Source: Blastopirellula sp. J2-11 (lineage in GTDB: Bacteria; Planctomycetota; Planctomycetia; Pirellulales; Pirellulaceae). Taken from it: a stretch of 64,000 nt of DNA. The position numbers and the translations under genes were made by a program. The DNA lies in the NCBI RefSeq assembly GCF_024584705.1, contig NZ_CP097384.1, forward strand, positions 2,542,001 through 2,606,000, read 5' to 3'. Positions 53,365 to 62,451 of this stretch are shown here, one piece after another. Within the stretch, counting starts at the first letter, position 1. Every line of letters starts with the position of its first letter. Below the pieces are notes generated by a model. It made no database searches and was not told where the DNA came from. It saw only the letters and a program-made list of their open reading frames with translations.

Positions 53365-54408
53365 ATGGCGATTGTTGAAGAGACGACCCTGACGGCCGAA
53401 AACCGCTGGATGAAACTGGCCCACGACGTTTTGGCGGGCGCCCGCTTGAGCGAAGAAGATGGCTTGGCGATCTTGCGCAGCAACGACGACGAGCTGCTCG
53501 ATCTGCTGTCCGCCGCATTCGCGATCCGCAAACGTCATTTTGGCAAAACGGTTCAGCTGTATCAGTTGATGAACGCGAAGAGCGGGCTTTGCCCCGAGGA
53601 TTGCGGCTACTGCTCGCAGTCGAAGGTCTCCGACGCCGAGATCCCCAAATACAACTTCCTCAGCCGCGACAAACTGATGCAAGGCGCCGAGATCGCCGCC
53701 GAGCGCGGCGTGAAGACTTACTGCATCGTGATCTCGGCCCGCGGTCCCAACGAACGCGAAATGAACGCGGTCGAAACGATCGTGCCTGAAATCAAGCAGA
53801 AGTACGACCTGAAGATCTGCGCCTGTCTTGGCTTGCTGTCGCAAGATCAGGCCGAACGGCTGAAGGCCTGCGGCGTGGATCGCGTCAATCATAACGTCAA
53901 CACCAGTAAAGATTACTACGAGAAGATCTGCTCGACCCACACCTACGAAGACCGAATCGAGACGCTCTCGGCCGTTCGCAACGCCGGCATTGAACTTTGC
54001 AGCGGCGGCATCGTCGGCATGGGCGAAACCGATCTCGACGTCGTCCGCATGGCGAACGAACTGCGTGACTTGAACGTCGAATCGATCCCCGTCAACTTCT
54101 TGAATCCGATCGAAGGAACTCCGCTGCACGAACAAGGCCGCGACCTGACGCCGCGCCGCTGCTTGAAGATCTTGGCGATGTACCGCTTCGCCAATCCGGC
54201 GAGCGAACTGCGCATCGCCGGCGGTCGCGAGATCCATCTCCGCAGCTTGCAACCGCTTGGTTTGTACGCGGCCAACTCCATCTTCCTCGGCGACTATCTG
54301 ACCACGTCCGGCCAACAAGCCGAAGACGATTATCGCATGTTGGAAGATCTCGGCTTTGAGGTCACCAAATGCGACGAAGCCGTCGTCGGCCAGCAACCCG
54401 CATCGTAG
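53365..54408 (+). CDS. bioB: Biotin synthase
   Basis: A 347-residue radical SAM enzyme that inserts sulfur into dethiobiotin. Radical SAM cluster CPEDCGYC (C76, C80, C83), KTYCIVISARGP, CACLGLLS, VNHNVNTSKDYYEKICSTHT, SGGIVGMGE and IPVNFLNPIEGTPL are canonical; the GGRE segment near the end is also present. Length matches. It is not in a bio operon here; the other bio genes are absent from the window. A hairpin GGTGCGTC-AA-GACGCACC follows the stop by 15 bases. Confidence 0.97.
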   Translation: MAIVEETTLTAENRWMKLAHDVLAGARLSEEDGLAILRSNDDELLDLLSAAFAIRKRHFGKTVQLYQLMNAKSGLCPEDCGYCSQSKVSDAEIPKYNFLSRDKLMQGAEIAAERGVKTYCIVISARGPNEREMNAVETIVPEIKQKYDLKICACLGLLSQDQAERLKACGVDRVNHNVNTSKDYYEKICSTHTYEDRIETLSAVRNAGIELCSGGIVGMGETDLDVVRMANELRDLNVESIPVNFLNPIEGTPLHEQGRDLTPRRCLKILAMYRFANPASELRIAGGREIHLRSLQPLGLYAANSIFLGDYLTTSGQQAEDDYRMLEDLGFEVTKCDEAVVGQQPAS

Positions 54409-54919
54409 GACCGCTCTTCATAGGGTGCGTCAAGACGCACCAAGTCCTGCTTATGCATGTTGAAAACATTCTCGCGTGGTAACGCAACATCGTCGATCAG
54501 TGGCGTTTCCACGCTTCTCGGTTGGTTGCCGATTTGGCAGGTTCGTGGTGCTTGCGCGAAGTAGGAAGTAGGACTGGACCGGACCGCTCCATGTTTTTTC
54601 GGATCGAAAGGTTGGACCGGACCGCATCGTGTTTTTCGGGTCGAAAGGTTGGACCGGACTGGACTCCGCGCTTTTTCGGGTTGGACTGGACCGTTTTGTT
54701 TTTTTTGCATCGGGGCATTGGCCGATGTTGGAAAGTTGGATGGTGATAGCACGAAACGCCGCGGCGCATAGAATCTCCCTTCCCGTCAACGTTTTGGGCT
54801 GACGAGTGATCGTGATTCGAGGGTTAATTCTCCACCGGTAATCGACCCGAATTCCGTGCGTTTTGTCAACCAACAATCTTCGCCCCCTTTGCTTATCGTG
54901 GCGCTGACGTTGTTGGAAG
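54409..54919. other. Intergenic region with degenerate tandem repeat
   Basis: Between bioB and the ceramidase-like gene. It contains a palindrome (54424-54441, GGTGCGTCAAGACGCACC) and the GGACCGGAC tandem repeats at 54570-54717. Frames here show repetitive Pro/Arg/Ser peptides and are not real genes. Confidence 0.6.
54570..54717. repeat. Degenerate tandem repeat (GGACCGGAC-T-rich units)
   Basis: Four units of about 32-44 bases start at 54570, 54614, 54651 and 54683. Each has GGACC/TGGACT/C, then a short spacer, then a T-rich run (TTTTTTCGG or TTTTTCGGG). The first three end GAAAGGTT or CGGGTT. The two middle units are closest to each other. Confidence 0.7.
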
Positions 54920-56437
54920 TTACAACTGCTTCAGCATCTCGGCTGCGGTTGTTTCAAATTTCTCTTGCCACTGCGGCGCTAGTAGGCAATCACTATCTTC
55001 CTGGGCGCCGCCGCGGTTTTGCATCTGTTCCACCGTAGGGCAATAGTAAATGTAGCCGTTGGTGTACCCGGCCACGAAAGTCAGGTCGTGGGGAGAATCG
55101 CCTTTGATATTCATGCCGACCGGGCTGGTCAATTCGCCAGGAAACGTCAGCAGCACAAAGTCGCCGATCCGCAGCGCGGCGACCTCGACGTCGATCGTCC
55201 GTTTGCCGGAGTCGACCATGTTCGTCTGATGCTTGCGCAAGAGAGCCCGGTTGGCTTGCAAACGCGTCAGCTTTTCCATCGTAAAGACGTTTTGCAGGTA
55301 GGCTTGCACCGCTTTCTTGTTCTGAGCGTCCAACGACCTCAGATCGCTCCGCTCTTGCGCTTCGTCGTAAAGATAGCGATGCGAATAGTAAGAGGGAAAT
55401 TCTGGCGACAATTTGTGTTTCAGCATCAACGACATAAACGTCTTGAAGTTCAACGTGGTCCCCTGCAGGTTCCGCAGCAAGAGCCGTTCTTCCGCGTCCA
55501 ACTCGGCGATCTTGTCGGCCAGATCGCTGCGCGGCAGCGTCAACGTTTCATTCAATATCGCCAGGCGATTGTCGGGTTTGCACTCGATTTTTCGAATCGC
55601 TTTCAGCGTGCTCAGCCCCAACAAATTGCCAAGCGGCTCGGCGCTGCGAGGATGATCGACATCTTTGTAATAAGCGGGGTTAATGTCGCCGGCACATCCC
55701 TGCAGGAAAAGCGCCAGCGTCCCTTCGCTTAGGTTTTCTTCGATCACCTTCGACGCATATCCGATGATGTCGGCGGTGTTGGCTCCGTTGGGAACGCCCT
55801 GGATCGGGTGACACGCGAAATTGTAAATAACCGCCAAGGTTTCGCCGTTTTCGCGATCCAAACGGAGCACGCCGATCTCGGGATCGGTCGCGCCGACGCC
55901 GGCCACTTCTTCATCCGGCGGAAGCGAGTAGGCATGGCGAACGTCGACTTCTTGGCCGCTTTTGAGCTTTAAGCGGCGATTCTCCATGATGCGGTTCTCG
56001 CTGCCGCTGCCGGCGCCGATTCGCACCGGCGTCATGTTGCTGACGGCCTGCTTCACCGCTTTGACCGTATGATCGGAAATGTCGGGAAGAATTACCCCGT
56101 GACAGTGACTCGCATTCACTAAGACGTGGGTCGGCGGAATGCCGAGTTCCGATTCGAGACGCTTCCGCATCGTCGGCAGATAGTCGTTCTTGATGCGTCC
56201 GATTTCGCCGATCGCGACCGCATCGACCGAGATCAGCACCGTCATCAGCGCGTCGTCTTTGATTGCGACTACTTTCACGTAGAGCGGATCGTTGACCGGA
56301 CCGGCGCTATAGTCGGTCACGTCGATCTTGGCCGTTCCGGCAGAGAGTTGCAAAGGGGCAGCGGCGGAAATGGTGCTCGGCATACTAATCGAGAGCATCG
56401 CCAAGCAGAACGAGAAATGCAGGAATCTTGCCAGCAT
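54920..56437 (-). CDS. Secreted neutral/alkaline ceramidase-like protein
   Basis: A 505-residue exported protein of the neutral/alkaline non-lysosomal ceramidase superfamily, common in planctomycetes. Signal peptide (LARFLHFSFCLAMLSISMPS), then LSAGTAKIDVTDY, SVDAVAIGEIG, VNASHCHGVILPD (His-rich metal site), YNFACHPIQGVPNGANTAD and LFLQGCAGDINPAYY, which matches the catalytic GxAGDINP region. C-terminal LRIGDFVLLTFPGEL and GYTNGYIYYCPT follow. The ATG 56437 was chosen with GGAGA eight bases before it. The real substrate (ceramide, or another amide or ester) cannot be told. Confidence 0.87.
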   Translation of the reverse strand: MLARFLHFSFCLAMLSISMPSTISAAAPLQLSAGTAKIDVTDYSAGPVNDPLYVKVVAIKDDALMTVLISVDAVAIGEIGRIKNDYLPTMRKRLESELGIPPTHVLVNASHCHGVILPDISDHTVKAVKQAVSNMTPVRIGAGSGSENRIMENRRLKLKSGQEVDVRHAYSLPPDEEVAGVGATDPEIGVLRLDRENGETLAVIYNFACHPIQGVPNGANTADIIGYASKVIEENLSEGTLALFLQGCAGDINPAYYKDVDHPRSAEPLGNLLGLSTLKAIRKIECKPDNRLAILNETLTLPRSDLADKIAELDAEERLLLRNLQGTTLNFKTFMSLMLKHKLSPEFPSYYSHRYLYDEAQERSDLRSLDAQNKKAVQAYLQNVFTMEKLTRLQANRALLRKHQTNMVDSGKRTIDVEVAALRIGDFVLLTFPGELTSPVGMNIKGDSPHDLTFVAGYTNGYIYYCPTVEQMQNRGGAQEDSDCLLAPQWQEKFETTAAEMLKQL

Positions 56438-56622
56438 GGGTCTATCTCCAGTCAACAAACTTGTTCGGGCGGGAGTTGAATTCTCATGGCGAAGGAGGGA
56501 AAGGCGTCGCCGGGAATGATTGCACGAGAAATCAGTCTGACAAGATTATCCCAGCTTGCGAGCCGGTGTCAAATTTCCGCAGCGGCGTCTTCTTCATCGC
56601 TCGAAGCGCTAGTTTTTTCAGA

Positions 56623-56670
56623 CGCCATGCTCTTCTCACGTCTTCGTGACTTCGTGAGAAGAGCATGGCG
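56623..56670. repeat. Perfect 18-bp inverted repeat
   Basis: Arms CGCCATGCTCTTCTCACG and CGTGAGAAGAGCATGGCG (56623-56640, 56653-56670) are exact reverse complements with a 12-base loop. No T tract follows on either strand, so it is not a standard terminator. Confidence 0.8.
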
Positions 56671-56684
56671 CGGCCCATATGAAC

Positions 56685-56779
56685 ATCAGCCGCACGGCGT
56701 TAGCCGCGGTTTTTCATCTTCCATTTTCCTTCGACAATCAGTTCCTGTCAGAAACCGCGGCTAACGCCGTGCGGCTGAT
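56685..56779. repeat. REPIN-like inverted repeat, family B, copy 2
   Basis: Near-perfect arms AATCAGCCGCACGGCGTTAG-type (56685-56712 and 56750-56779) with a 37-base loop, homologous to 27717-27805. The arm sequence CAGCCGCACGGCGTTAGCCG occurs identically in both copies. Confidence 0.85.
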
Positions 56780-56867
56780 TGTGTGGGAGAAGCCGCGCGC
56801 AAAAGGTGACAATTGGTTCCGCTTGCTGAAAAGCGGGCTACGAAGAAAAATTGCGGCGACGTGCAAG

Positions 56868-57305
56868 CTAAACCCCAATGTCCTCGTTCCATAGCTCGGG
56901 GCATTTTGCGATGAACTCGCGCATCAGTTCCTTGCATTCGGCGCTATCGACAATTTCCAACTGAACGCCGCGGCTGCGAACGTAGTCTTCGGGCCCTTGG
57001 AAAGTTTGGTTTTCGCCGATGACGATTTTCGGAATCTTGTACAACAGCGCCGTGCCGCTGCACATGTCGCAGGGAGAGAGGGTCGAATAAAGAACGGCGC
57101 GCTGATAGTCTTTGGCGGTCAGTCGGCCCGCCGCTTCCAGGCAATCCATCTCGGCATGCAGGATCGCGCTTCCCTTTTGCACGCGGCGGTTATGTCCTTG
57201 GCCGCGGACTTGGCCATCGACCACCAAGACCGAACCGATCGGGATGCCCCCTTCGGCAAGACCTTGACGAGCCTCTTCGATCGCGAGCTTTAGAAATTGG
57301 TCCAT
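56868..57305 (-). CDS. Cytosine deaminase, Fcy1-like
   Basis: A 145-residue single-domain zinc deaminase. The zinc motif is LHAEMDC (H50, E52 proton shuttle) and SPCDMC (C79, C82). It resembles yeast Fcy1 rather than tRNA deaminase TadA: IPIGSVLVVDGQVRGQGHN, VQKGSAILHAE, YSTLSPCDMCSGTALLYKI and the ending WNEDIG closely follow the fungal enzyme. Expected reaction: cytosine to uracil, cytoplasmic. ATG 57305 is the start; upstream frame is repeat sequence. A family A repeat lies just upstream. Confidence 0.87.
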   Translation of the reverse strand: MDQFLKLAIEEARQGLAEGGIPIGSVLVVDGQVRGQGHNRRVQKGSAILHAEMDCLEAAGRLTAKDYQRAVLYSTLSPCDMCSGTALLYKIPKIVIGENQTFQGPEDYVRSRGVQLEIVDSAECKELMREFIAKCPELWNEDIGV

Positions 57306-57339
57306 GGCGCTAGTTCTCCAAGTTGGAAATAAGATGTGA

Positions 57340-57445
57340 CCAAACACTAGCCCGTAGCGCAAGCGAGGAAATGTGGATGGGCACTTCGAGTCCTGTTCGC
57401 ATCTCCATCCACATTCCCTCGCTTGCGCTACGGGCTAGTGTTTGG
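57340..57445. repeat. REPIN-like inverted repeat, family A, copy 2
   Basis: Arms of 41 bases (57340-57380 and 57405-57445) with one gap or mismatch: CCAAACACTAGCCCGTAGCG...GGATGG pairs with CCATCC...CGGGCTAGTGTTTGG. The core AAGCGAGGxAA is shared with the copy at 21781. Confidence 0.88.
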
Positions 57446-57463
57446 TTGGTTCGAGAGTGCACG

Positions 57464-59158
57464 TTACACCGCTTCTTCCAGCCACTTTCCATCACTAATG
57501 TTATCGATCGTCACCGGTCGCCAGGCGATGGTTTTTTCGCGCCAGCGCATCAGGGCTGTGATCGTTTCGTCTTCGGAGATCACGAAAACGATGCCGTTTT
57601 CTAAGCGACTTGCGAGCCACGCGGCCGATTGGTGGCGCGTGCCGAAGCTGGTGAGGTCAAATCGTTCGATCCGGCTGGCGGCGACATCGCGGGCTCGATA
57701 GATCTCGGCTACTTTGCCGACGTTGCGAATCATCACGCCGAAGCCGAGGACGCTGAGGTCGGTCCCCAGTAACAGGGCGCCGTCGGGGCTTGCGAGACTG
57801 CCGATCGCGTACTCGGCGTCGCGGACGGCTCGTTCCGACGACTGCAGCATCTCTTTCCAGACGTTGAAGCCTTGCGTGTTGCCGCTGCGGCGATTGCGGG
57901 CCGCCATCTCATCGGCCGCGGCCCAGTGGGCCGCCAAGCGTGAGAGAAAACGGCCGTTGGAGAGCTTTTGGATCTTACTTTTGAAAACCTCGGCAGGTGA
58001 GATGGTCCGATGGACGCCGCTATCGATCGCAATGTCGACATGGGGAGGATTCAGCGGATTCGGTTGTTGATGGAGAGCCGCTTTGACGCGCGACCATCGG
58101 CGGCTGTTTTGTTCGCTGCTGCGATAGATCGAGATCGAGTCGCTCAGCGCGATGTCGTACTTCGACTCGAAGATGTCGTTATCGCTCTGGTTGAGCCGCG
58201 CGTATTCGGCGATGTCGGCAATGACCACAATGCCGCCGTGCCCAATGTCAACGGCGCGGCGAACGAGCCGCTGGATGATCGGCAAAATCGAGAGTCGGCA
58301 AGGCGCGGCGCCCAGCTTTTTGCTATCCAGAAATCGGCGAACCGGGCCGTCATCACGAAAGATGGGCAAGTAGTCAGTAACGACGGCGCCTGATTTGTAT
58401 TCGCCGACCCGATAATCGAGGACCTCGGCGATCAGATGGCCCGGCGCACGCGAACGCAATAAGACGGGGTGCGGTCCGACGGCCGACCATTGCGAAGCTT
58501 CTCCCATCATCGAGTTGTGAAGCGAACGGCCGCGCGCGACCATGCCCCAGATCTCAAAATGGCCGTCGTTCTCTTGCGCCAGGATCGAAGTTTGACCAGG
58601 ATCGATCGCCGGGCCCAGTTTGATCAAGTTGGCCGGAGTGAGCGGCAGCGGACGCTTGAGCCGAAAGAAGCTGACGTTTTGCTCCATGTCGGCTTGCTCG
58701 AACACGGTACGCGGGATCAGTTCGATGCGCAGCGTGTACGAGATCTGCTCTTCTTTTTCCAAGCTGGCGAAGTAGAGCGAACTGACCGAATGGCAAACAA
58801 GTTCGCGCGACGGCGCCGTGGGAAGTTTACGCGATTGCTCGAAGACCAGGTGGGCGAACGCGTCGGGATAGGTCAACGGAGGACCCGCCGCAACTTCGAC
58901 CAACTGCGGATCGGGAAGATCGACCCCCGAGACCCAGGCCGGATTGGTTTCGAGCGCGTACTTCTGATGCTCTTCCAGATCGTGCCGCTTCATTCGCTCC
59001 ATGTCAGGCACAATCTTGTTGTCGGCGCGGATGTAGTCAATGCCGGTCAACGGCTCAAATCCCATTTGCACTTGGAAGCATTCCAAGTGTTCGCGAATGT
59101 CCCCGGAGTCGTGCGAGAACATGACGACGCGTCCTTCTTTGGTCAATCCAGCGAACAT
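57464..59158 (-). CDS. Protein with DAC-like (diadenylate cyclase-type) C-terminal domain
   Basis: A 564-residue cytosolic protein. The C-terminal ~110 residues match the DisA-N/DAC fold: PDGALLLGTDLSVLG (DGA motif near 459), then FGTRHQSAAWLASRLENG (RH motif near 508, here RHQ instead of RHR) and VFVISEDETI. Proteins of this type make c-di-AMP from two ATP. The N-terminal 450 residues are a large unknown region, perhaps the sensor. ATG 59158 was chosen; further upstream the frame overlaps the next gene. Known DAC families have other N-termini. Whether the altered RHQ is active is unknown. Confidence 0.75.
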   Translation of the reverse strand: MFAGLTKEGRVVMFSHDSGDIREHLECFQVQMGFEPLTGIDYIRADNKIVPDMERMKRHDLEEHQKYALETNPAWVSGVDLPDPQLVEVAAGPPLTYPDAFAHLVFEQSRKLPTAPSRELVCHSVSSLYFASLEKEEQISYTLRIELIPRTVFEQADMEQNVSFFRLKRPLPLTPANLIKLGPAIDPGQTSILAQENDGHFEIWGMVARGRSLHNSMMGEASQWSAVGPHPVLLRSRAPGHLIAEVLDYRVGEYKSGAVVTDYLPIFRDDGPVRRFLDSKKLGAAPCRLSILPIIQRLVRRAVDIGHGGIVVIADIAEYARLNQSDNDIFESKYDIALSDSISIYRSSEQNSRRWSRVKAALHQQPNPLNPPHVDIAIDSGVHRTISPAEVFKSKIQKLSNGRFLSRLAAHWAAADEMAARNRRSGNTQGFNVWKEMLQSSERAVRDAEYAIGSLASPDGALLLGTDLSVLGFGVMIRNVGKVAEIYRARDVAASRIERFDLTSFGTRHQSAAWLASRLENGIVFVISEDETITALMRWREKTIAWRPVTIDNISDGKWLEEAV

Positions 59159-59214
59159 GAACTTTTTGTGACCCCGGGTGAATTCATGCTTGCGTATCTT
59201 TCTTCGTAAGCGCT

Positions 59215-60210
59215 TTACAAACCTGCTTTGATCTTCAGCACGCGGCCCCCCTGCTCTCCCTCGCCAAATTCGGTGATGTAGAGAGTTCCGTCTTTGGCGA
59301 AGTCGAGCGCCGTCGGTTTCATCAGGCTGACAATCTTGGTCGCTTTGGCCGCTTGCTTGCCGTCGACGCGAACGGCGTCGATGCGAAATAGGCCTCCTTG
59401 CGAAGGATCGTGCCAACTGAAGTCGACCGCGTAAAGTCTGCCGGTCTTGGGACTGTAGGCCAGGCCGACAATGTCGCTGAGTCCGGTCGGCAGCGACATC
59501 AGCAGCTTCTTGGCTTTCACGTCGTAAAAGGTAAGCAGGCTATCGCCGGGAGTCGCAATTTCTCCCATCTGACCGACGACTGCTTCTTGTCGCGGGCTGA
59601 TCGTAATCGCGGCCGGAGCGTCGACCTTGGTCGCTTTTTTGGTGGCGATGTAGCGCGTGAGCGGTTTGAACTTGGCTTTCTCTTTCTCGGCGGCGGCGAG
59701 CCAACCTTTTTCGTCATCGCCGTTGGCGGTGGTGACGATCCAGTCGACGTTATCTAACTTGACCACGGCGACGCCGTAAAAATTGCCTTCCGCTTTGACA
59801 TCGCCTTCGGCGGGCAAGGGGCCCAATTTTTGCACCGGCTTATCGGCGGTCGACTTTTGGCCGAACTCGTAGATCGCCACAAAGTCTTCCCCATCCGGTT
59901 TGCCGCCGCCGCTGACGACGATGTGATTTTGATCCAGGAACGTCAGCCCGAGCGGGCCGATGTCGTAGGTTGGATCCATGCCGTACTTGTCAAGCGCGAA
60001 GCCGGTCACCACATCGACCGCTTTGCCATCTTCGATCCGAATGATACGTCCGGCGGCGCTCTCGGCGACGTAGACGTCGCCGCTGTCAGCGTTGACGGCG
60101 ACGCCGGTCGGATTGGCGAGTTCGCCGATCACGACTTCGGTTTCGACTTCAGCCCAGACAAAGGTGACGGCGGAAAAGAGACAAGCCAGCGGCAGCAGAT
60201 ATTTACGCAT
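59215..60210 (-). CDS. Secreted beta-propeller (NHL/SMP-30-like) protein
   Basis: A 331-residue exported protein. Signal peptide MRKYLLPLACLFSAVTFVWA. The body has NHL-type repeats: LANPTGVAVNADSGDVYVAE, GPLGLTFLDQNHIVVSGGG, DIVGLAYSPKTGRLYAVDFS, KPTALDFAKDGTLYITEFGE, expected to form a six-bladed propeller. The real ligand or reaction is unknown. ATG 60210. It is 56 bases before the DAC-like gene on the same strand and probably cotranscribed. Confidence 0.85.
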   Translation of the reverse strand: MRKYLLPLACLFSAVTFVWAEVETEVVIGELANPTGVAVNADSGDVYVAESAAGRIIRIEDGKAVDVVTGFALDKYGMDPTYDIGPLGLTFLDQNHIVVSGGGKPDGEDFVAIYEFGQKSTADKPVQKLGPLPAEGDVKAEGNFYGVAVVKLDNVDWIVTTANGDDEKGWLAAAEKEKAKFKPLTRYIATKKATKVDAPAAITISPRQEAVVGQMGEIATPGDSLLTFYDVKAKKLLMSLPTGLSDIVGLAYSPKTGRLYAVDFSWHDPSQGGLFRIDAVRVDGKQAAKATKIVSLMKPTALDFAKDGTLYITEFGEGEQGGRVLKIKAGL

Positions 60211-60333
60211 CGATGTCAGTCCAACGAAGGTTTGAAATCAGTTTGTTCGCTTCTCTCTAATTATGATCCGTCAGCGTGACCTGCCGCAACCGCAGCGTGA
60301 ATTGGTTTGAACTTTAGGATTCGACTTGGCGCA

Positions 60334-60360
60334 TAAAAAAAGGGACGCCGGCGGCGTCCC
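60334..60360 (-). terminator. leuCD terminator
   Basis: A perfect 8-bp stem GGGACGCC/GGCGTCCC with a 3-base loop (60342-60360). Read on the minus strand it runs into TTTTTTT. It lies 30 bases after the leuD stop. Confidence 0.92.
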
Positions 60361-60390
60361 TGGATCGTGCGATTTCGCTAGCAGGGCCGT

Positions 60391-60984
60391 TTACAGACCG
60401 TTCGCTTGTTCGTAGGCGGTGATCTTGTCTTCGTTTTGCAGCGTCAACGCGATATCGTCCAAACCGTTCAGCATTTTGTGCTTACGAGCTTCGTCGATTT
60501 CAAAGTTGAACAAAAGGCCGTCGTTGTCGGTAACGGTTTGAGCGTCCAGATTGATCGTTAGCTCAAAGCCGGGGCCGACGGTTTTCGCTTTTTGGAAGAT
60601 CTCCTCGATCTGCTCTTCGCTGAGACGGACCGGCAGCAGGCCATTCTTAAAGCTGTTGCTGTAAAAAATATCGGCGAAGCTGGGCGCCAAAACCGCGCGA
60701 AAGCCGTAGTCGTCAAGCGACCAAACGGCATGTTCGCGGCTGGAGCCGCTGCCGAAGTTACGACGCGCGACCAGGATCGACGCCGAAGCGAGGCCTGGCT
60801 GATTCAACTCGAAGTCGCGATTCGGCGAGCCGTCATCGTTAAAGCGCCAGTCGAAAAAGAGGAACTGGCCAAAGCCGGTGCGTTCGATCCGTTTCAGAAA
60901 TTGCTTCGGAATGATCTGATCGGTATCGACATTGGCCCGGTCCATCGTCGCGACGACGCCGGTGTGGGTGGTGAATTCTTTCAT
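60391..60984 (-). CDS. leuD: 3-isopropylmalate dehydratase small subunit
   Basis: A 197-residue LeuD, the swivelling subunit of isopropylmalate isomerase in leucine synthesis. Motifs: [38 protein letters not shown] (signature), [17 protein letters not shown]. Length is typical (about 200). It follows leuC by 54 bases in the same transcript, and a strong terminator comes after it. Confidence 0.97.
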   Translation of the reverse strand: MKEFTTHTGVVATMDRANVDTDQIIPKQFLKRIERTGFGQFLFFDWRFNDDGSPNRDFELNQPGLASASILVARRNFGSGSSREHAVWSLDDYGFRAVLAPSFADIFYSNSFKNGLLPVRLSEEQIEEIFQKAKTVGPGFELTINLDAQTVTDNDGLLFNFEIDEARKHKMLNGLDDIALTLQNEDKITAYEQANGL

Positions 60985-61038
60985 GATTTCTATTCAGCTC
61001 GCAAAGGCGGTGATTGGGTTTGGCGAAGGCGATCGGGA

Positions 61039-62451
61039 CTATTGATAGGTCCAATCGCGGATGTCGACAAAGTGACCGGTGACGCCGGCCGCGGCGGCCA
61101 TGGCCGGAGAGACCAGATGCGTGCGTCCCCCCTTCCCTTGTCGACCTTCAAAGTTGCGGTTGCTGGTCGAAGCACAGCGTTCGCCGGGCGCGAGTTTGTC
61201 AGGGTTCATCGCCAAACACATGCTGCAACCAGCTTCGCGCCATTCAAAACCGGCTTCGCGAAAGACGGCGTCAAGCCCTTCCGCTTCGGCCTGGTCTTTC
61301 ACCTGACCGCTGCCGGGAACGACCATCGCATGCACGCCGTTGGCGACTTTGTGCCCTTTGACCACTTTGGCGGCGGCGCGCAAATCTTCGATGCGAGCAT
61401 TGGTGCATGAGCCGATGAAGACGCGGTCGATTTTGACGTCGGTCAACGGCTGTCCGGCGGTCAGCCCCATGTAGTCGAGCGCCGCTTGCGTCGACTTCTG
61501 CTCTGTCGCGTCGCCGTAATCGGTCGGGGACGGAACATTGGAGATCACCGGAGCGACTTGACCAGGGTTGGTTCCCCAGGTGATTTGCGGAGCGATATCT
61601 TTGGCGTCGAAGATCAGCACTTTGTCATACTTGGCGCCTTCGTCCGAAGGAAGCTGTTTCCACTTTTCGACGGCGGCGTCAAAATCTTTCGGAGCGAACT
61701 CACGACCTTTGACATACTCGAACGTCGTTTCGTCCGGAGCGATCATGCCGGCGCGGGCGCCAGCTTCGATCGACATGTTGCAGACGGTCATCCGTTCTTC
61801 CATCGACAACGCGCGAATCGCTTCGCCGGTGTATTCCAACACGTAGCCGGTGCCGCCGGCGGTCGTCAGCTTGCCGATCAAGTACAAGATCAAGTCTTTG
61901 GCGGTGACGCCGGGCGCGAGCGTGCCGTTAACGCGCAGTTCCATCGTCTTCGGCTTCGCTTGCAACAACGTCTGCGTCGCCATGACGTGTTCGACTTCGC
62001 TAGTGCCGATGCCGAACGCAAGCGCGCCAAACGCGCCATGCGTCGCGGTGTGACTATCGCCGCAGACGATCGTCATGCCGGGCTGCGTCATGCCTAGCTC
62101 AGGACCGATCACATGGACGATCCCTTGCTTGCTGTCGTTCAGGTCGTAGAGATGAACGCCAAACTCGACGCAGTTGTTGCGGAGCGTATCAATCTGTTGT
62201 TTCGAGATCGGATCGGCGATCGGCAGCGAGCGATCGGTCGTCGGAATATTATGGTCCGGCGTCGCGATGTGACGTTCCGGGCGTCGCAACTTGCGGCCAG
62301 CGATGCGTAGCCCTTCAAAGGCCTGAGCGCTGGTCACTTCGTGGACCAGTTGCAGGTCGATATAAAGAATCGCCTGTTGACCCTCTTCTTGCAGAACAAG
62401 GTGGTTGTCCCAGATCTTCTGGAACATGTTTCGGGGCGACGATCCGCTCAT
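61039..62451 (-). CDS. leuC: 3-isopropylmalate dehydratase large subunit
   Basis: A 470-residue aconitase-family enzyme that isomerises 2- to 3-isopropylmalate with LeuD. Motifs: [32 protein letters not shown] (first cluster cysteine) and [12 protein letters not shown] (second and third cluster cysteines), [20 protein letters not shown]. The [4Fe-4S] ligands are complete. The ATG at 62451 is the only start that keeps the N-terminus (MFQKIWDNH at residue 9). First gene of the leuCD operon. Confidence 0.97.
   Translation of the reverse strand: MSGSSPRNMFQKIWDNHLVLQEEGQQAILYIDLQLVHEVTSAQAFEGLRIAGRKLRRPERHIATPDHNIPTTDRSLPIADPISKQQIDTLRNNCVEFGVHLYDLNDSKQGIVHVIGPELGMTQPGMTIVCGDSHTATHGAFGALAFGIGTSEVEHVMATQTLLQAKPKTMELRVNGTLAPGVTAKDLILYLIGKLTTAGGTGYVLEYTGEAIRALSMEERMTVCNMSIEAGARAGMIAPDETTFEYVKGREFAPKDFDAAVEKWKQLPSDEGAKYDKVLIFDAKDIAPQITWGTNPGQVAPVISNVPSPTDYGDATEQKSTQAALDYMGLTAGQPLTDVKIDRVFIGSCTNARIEDLRAAAKVVKGHKVANGVHAMVVPGSGQVKDQAEAEGLDAVFREAGFEWREAGCSMCLAMNPDKLAPGERCASTSNRNFEGRQGKGGRTHLVSPAMAAAAGVTGHFVDIRDWTYQ

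Larger units (their letters stand above)
56438..56867. other. Intergenic region containing two hairpin repeats
   Basis: Between the ceramidase-like and deaminase genes. It contains a perfect 18-bp hairpin (56623-56670) and a family B REPIN-like repeat (56685-56779). No gene is supported. Confidence 0.6.

Noticed and set aside
53107-54396. Upstream extension of the minus-strand frame of the gene at 52267
   Set aside because: It is the antisense of bioB; real coding begins at the ATG at 53106.
21781-57445. CRISPR array
   Set aside because: Repeats present are paired inverted repeats far apart, not regularly spaced direct repeats with spacers, and no cas genes are seen.
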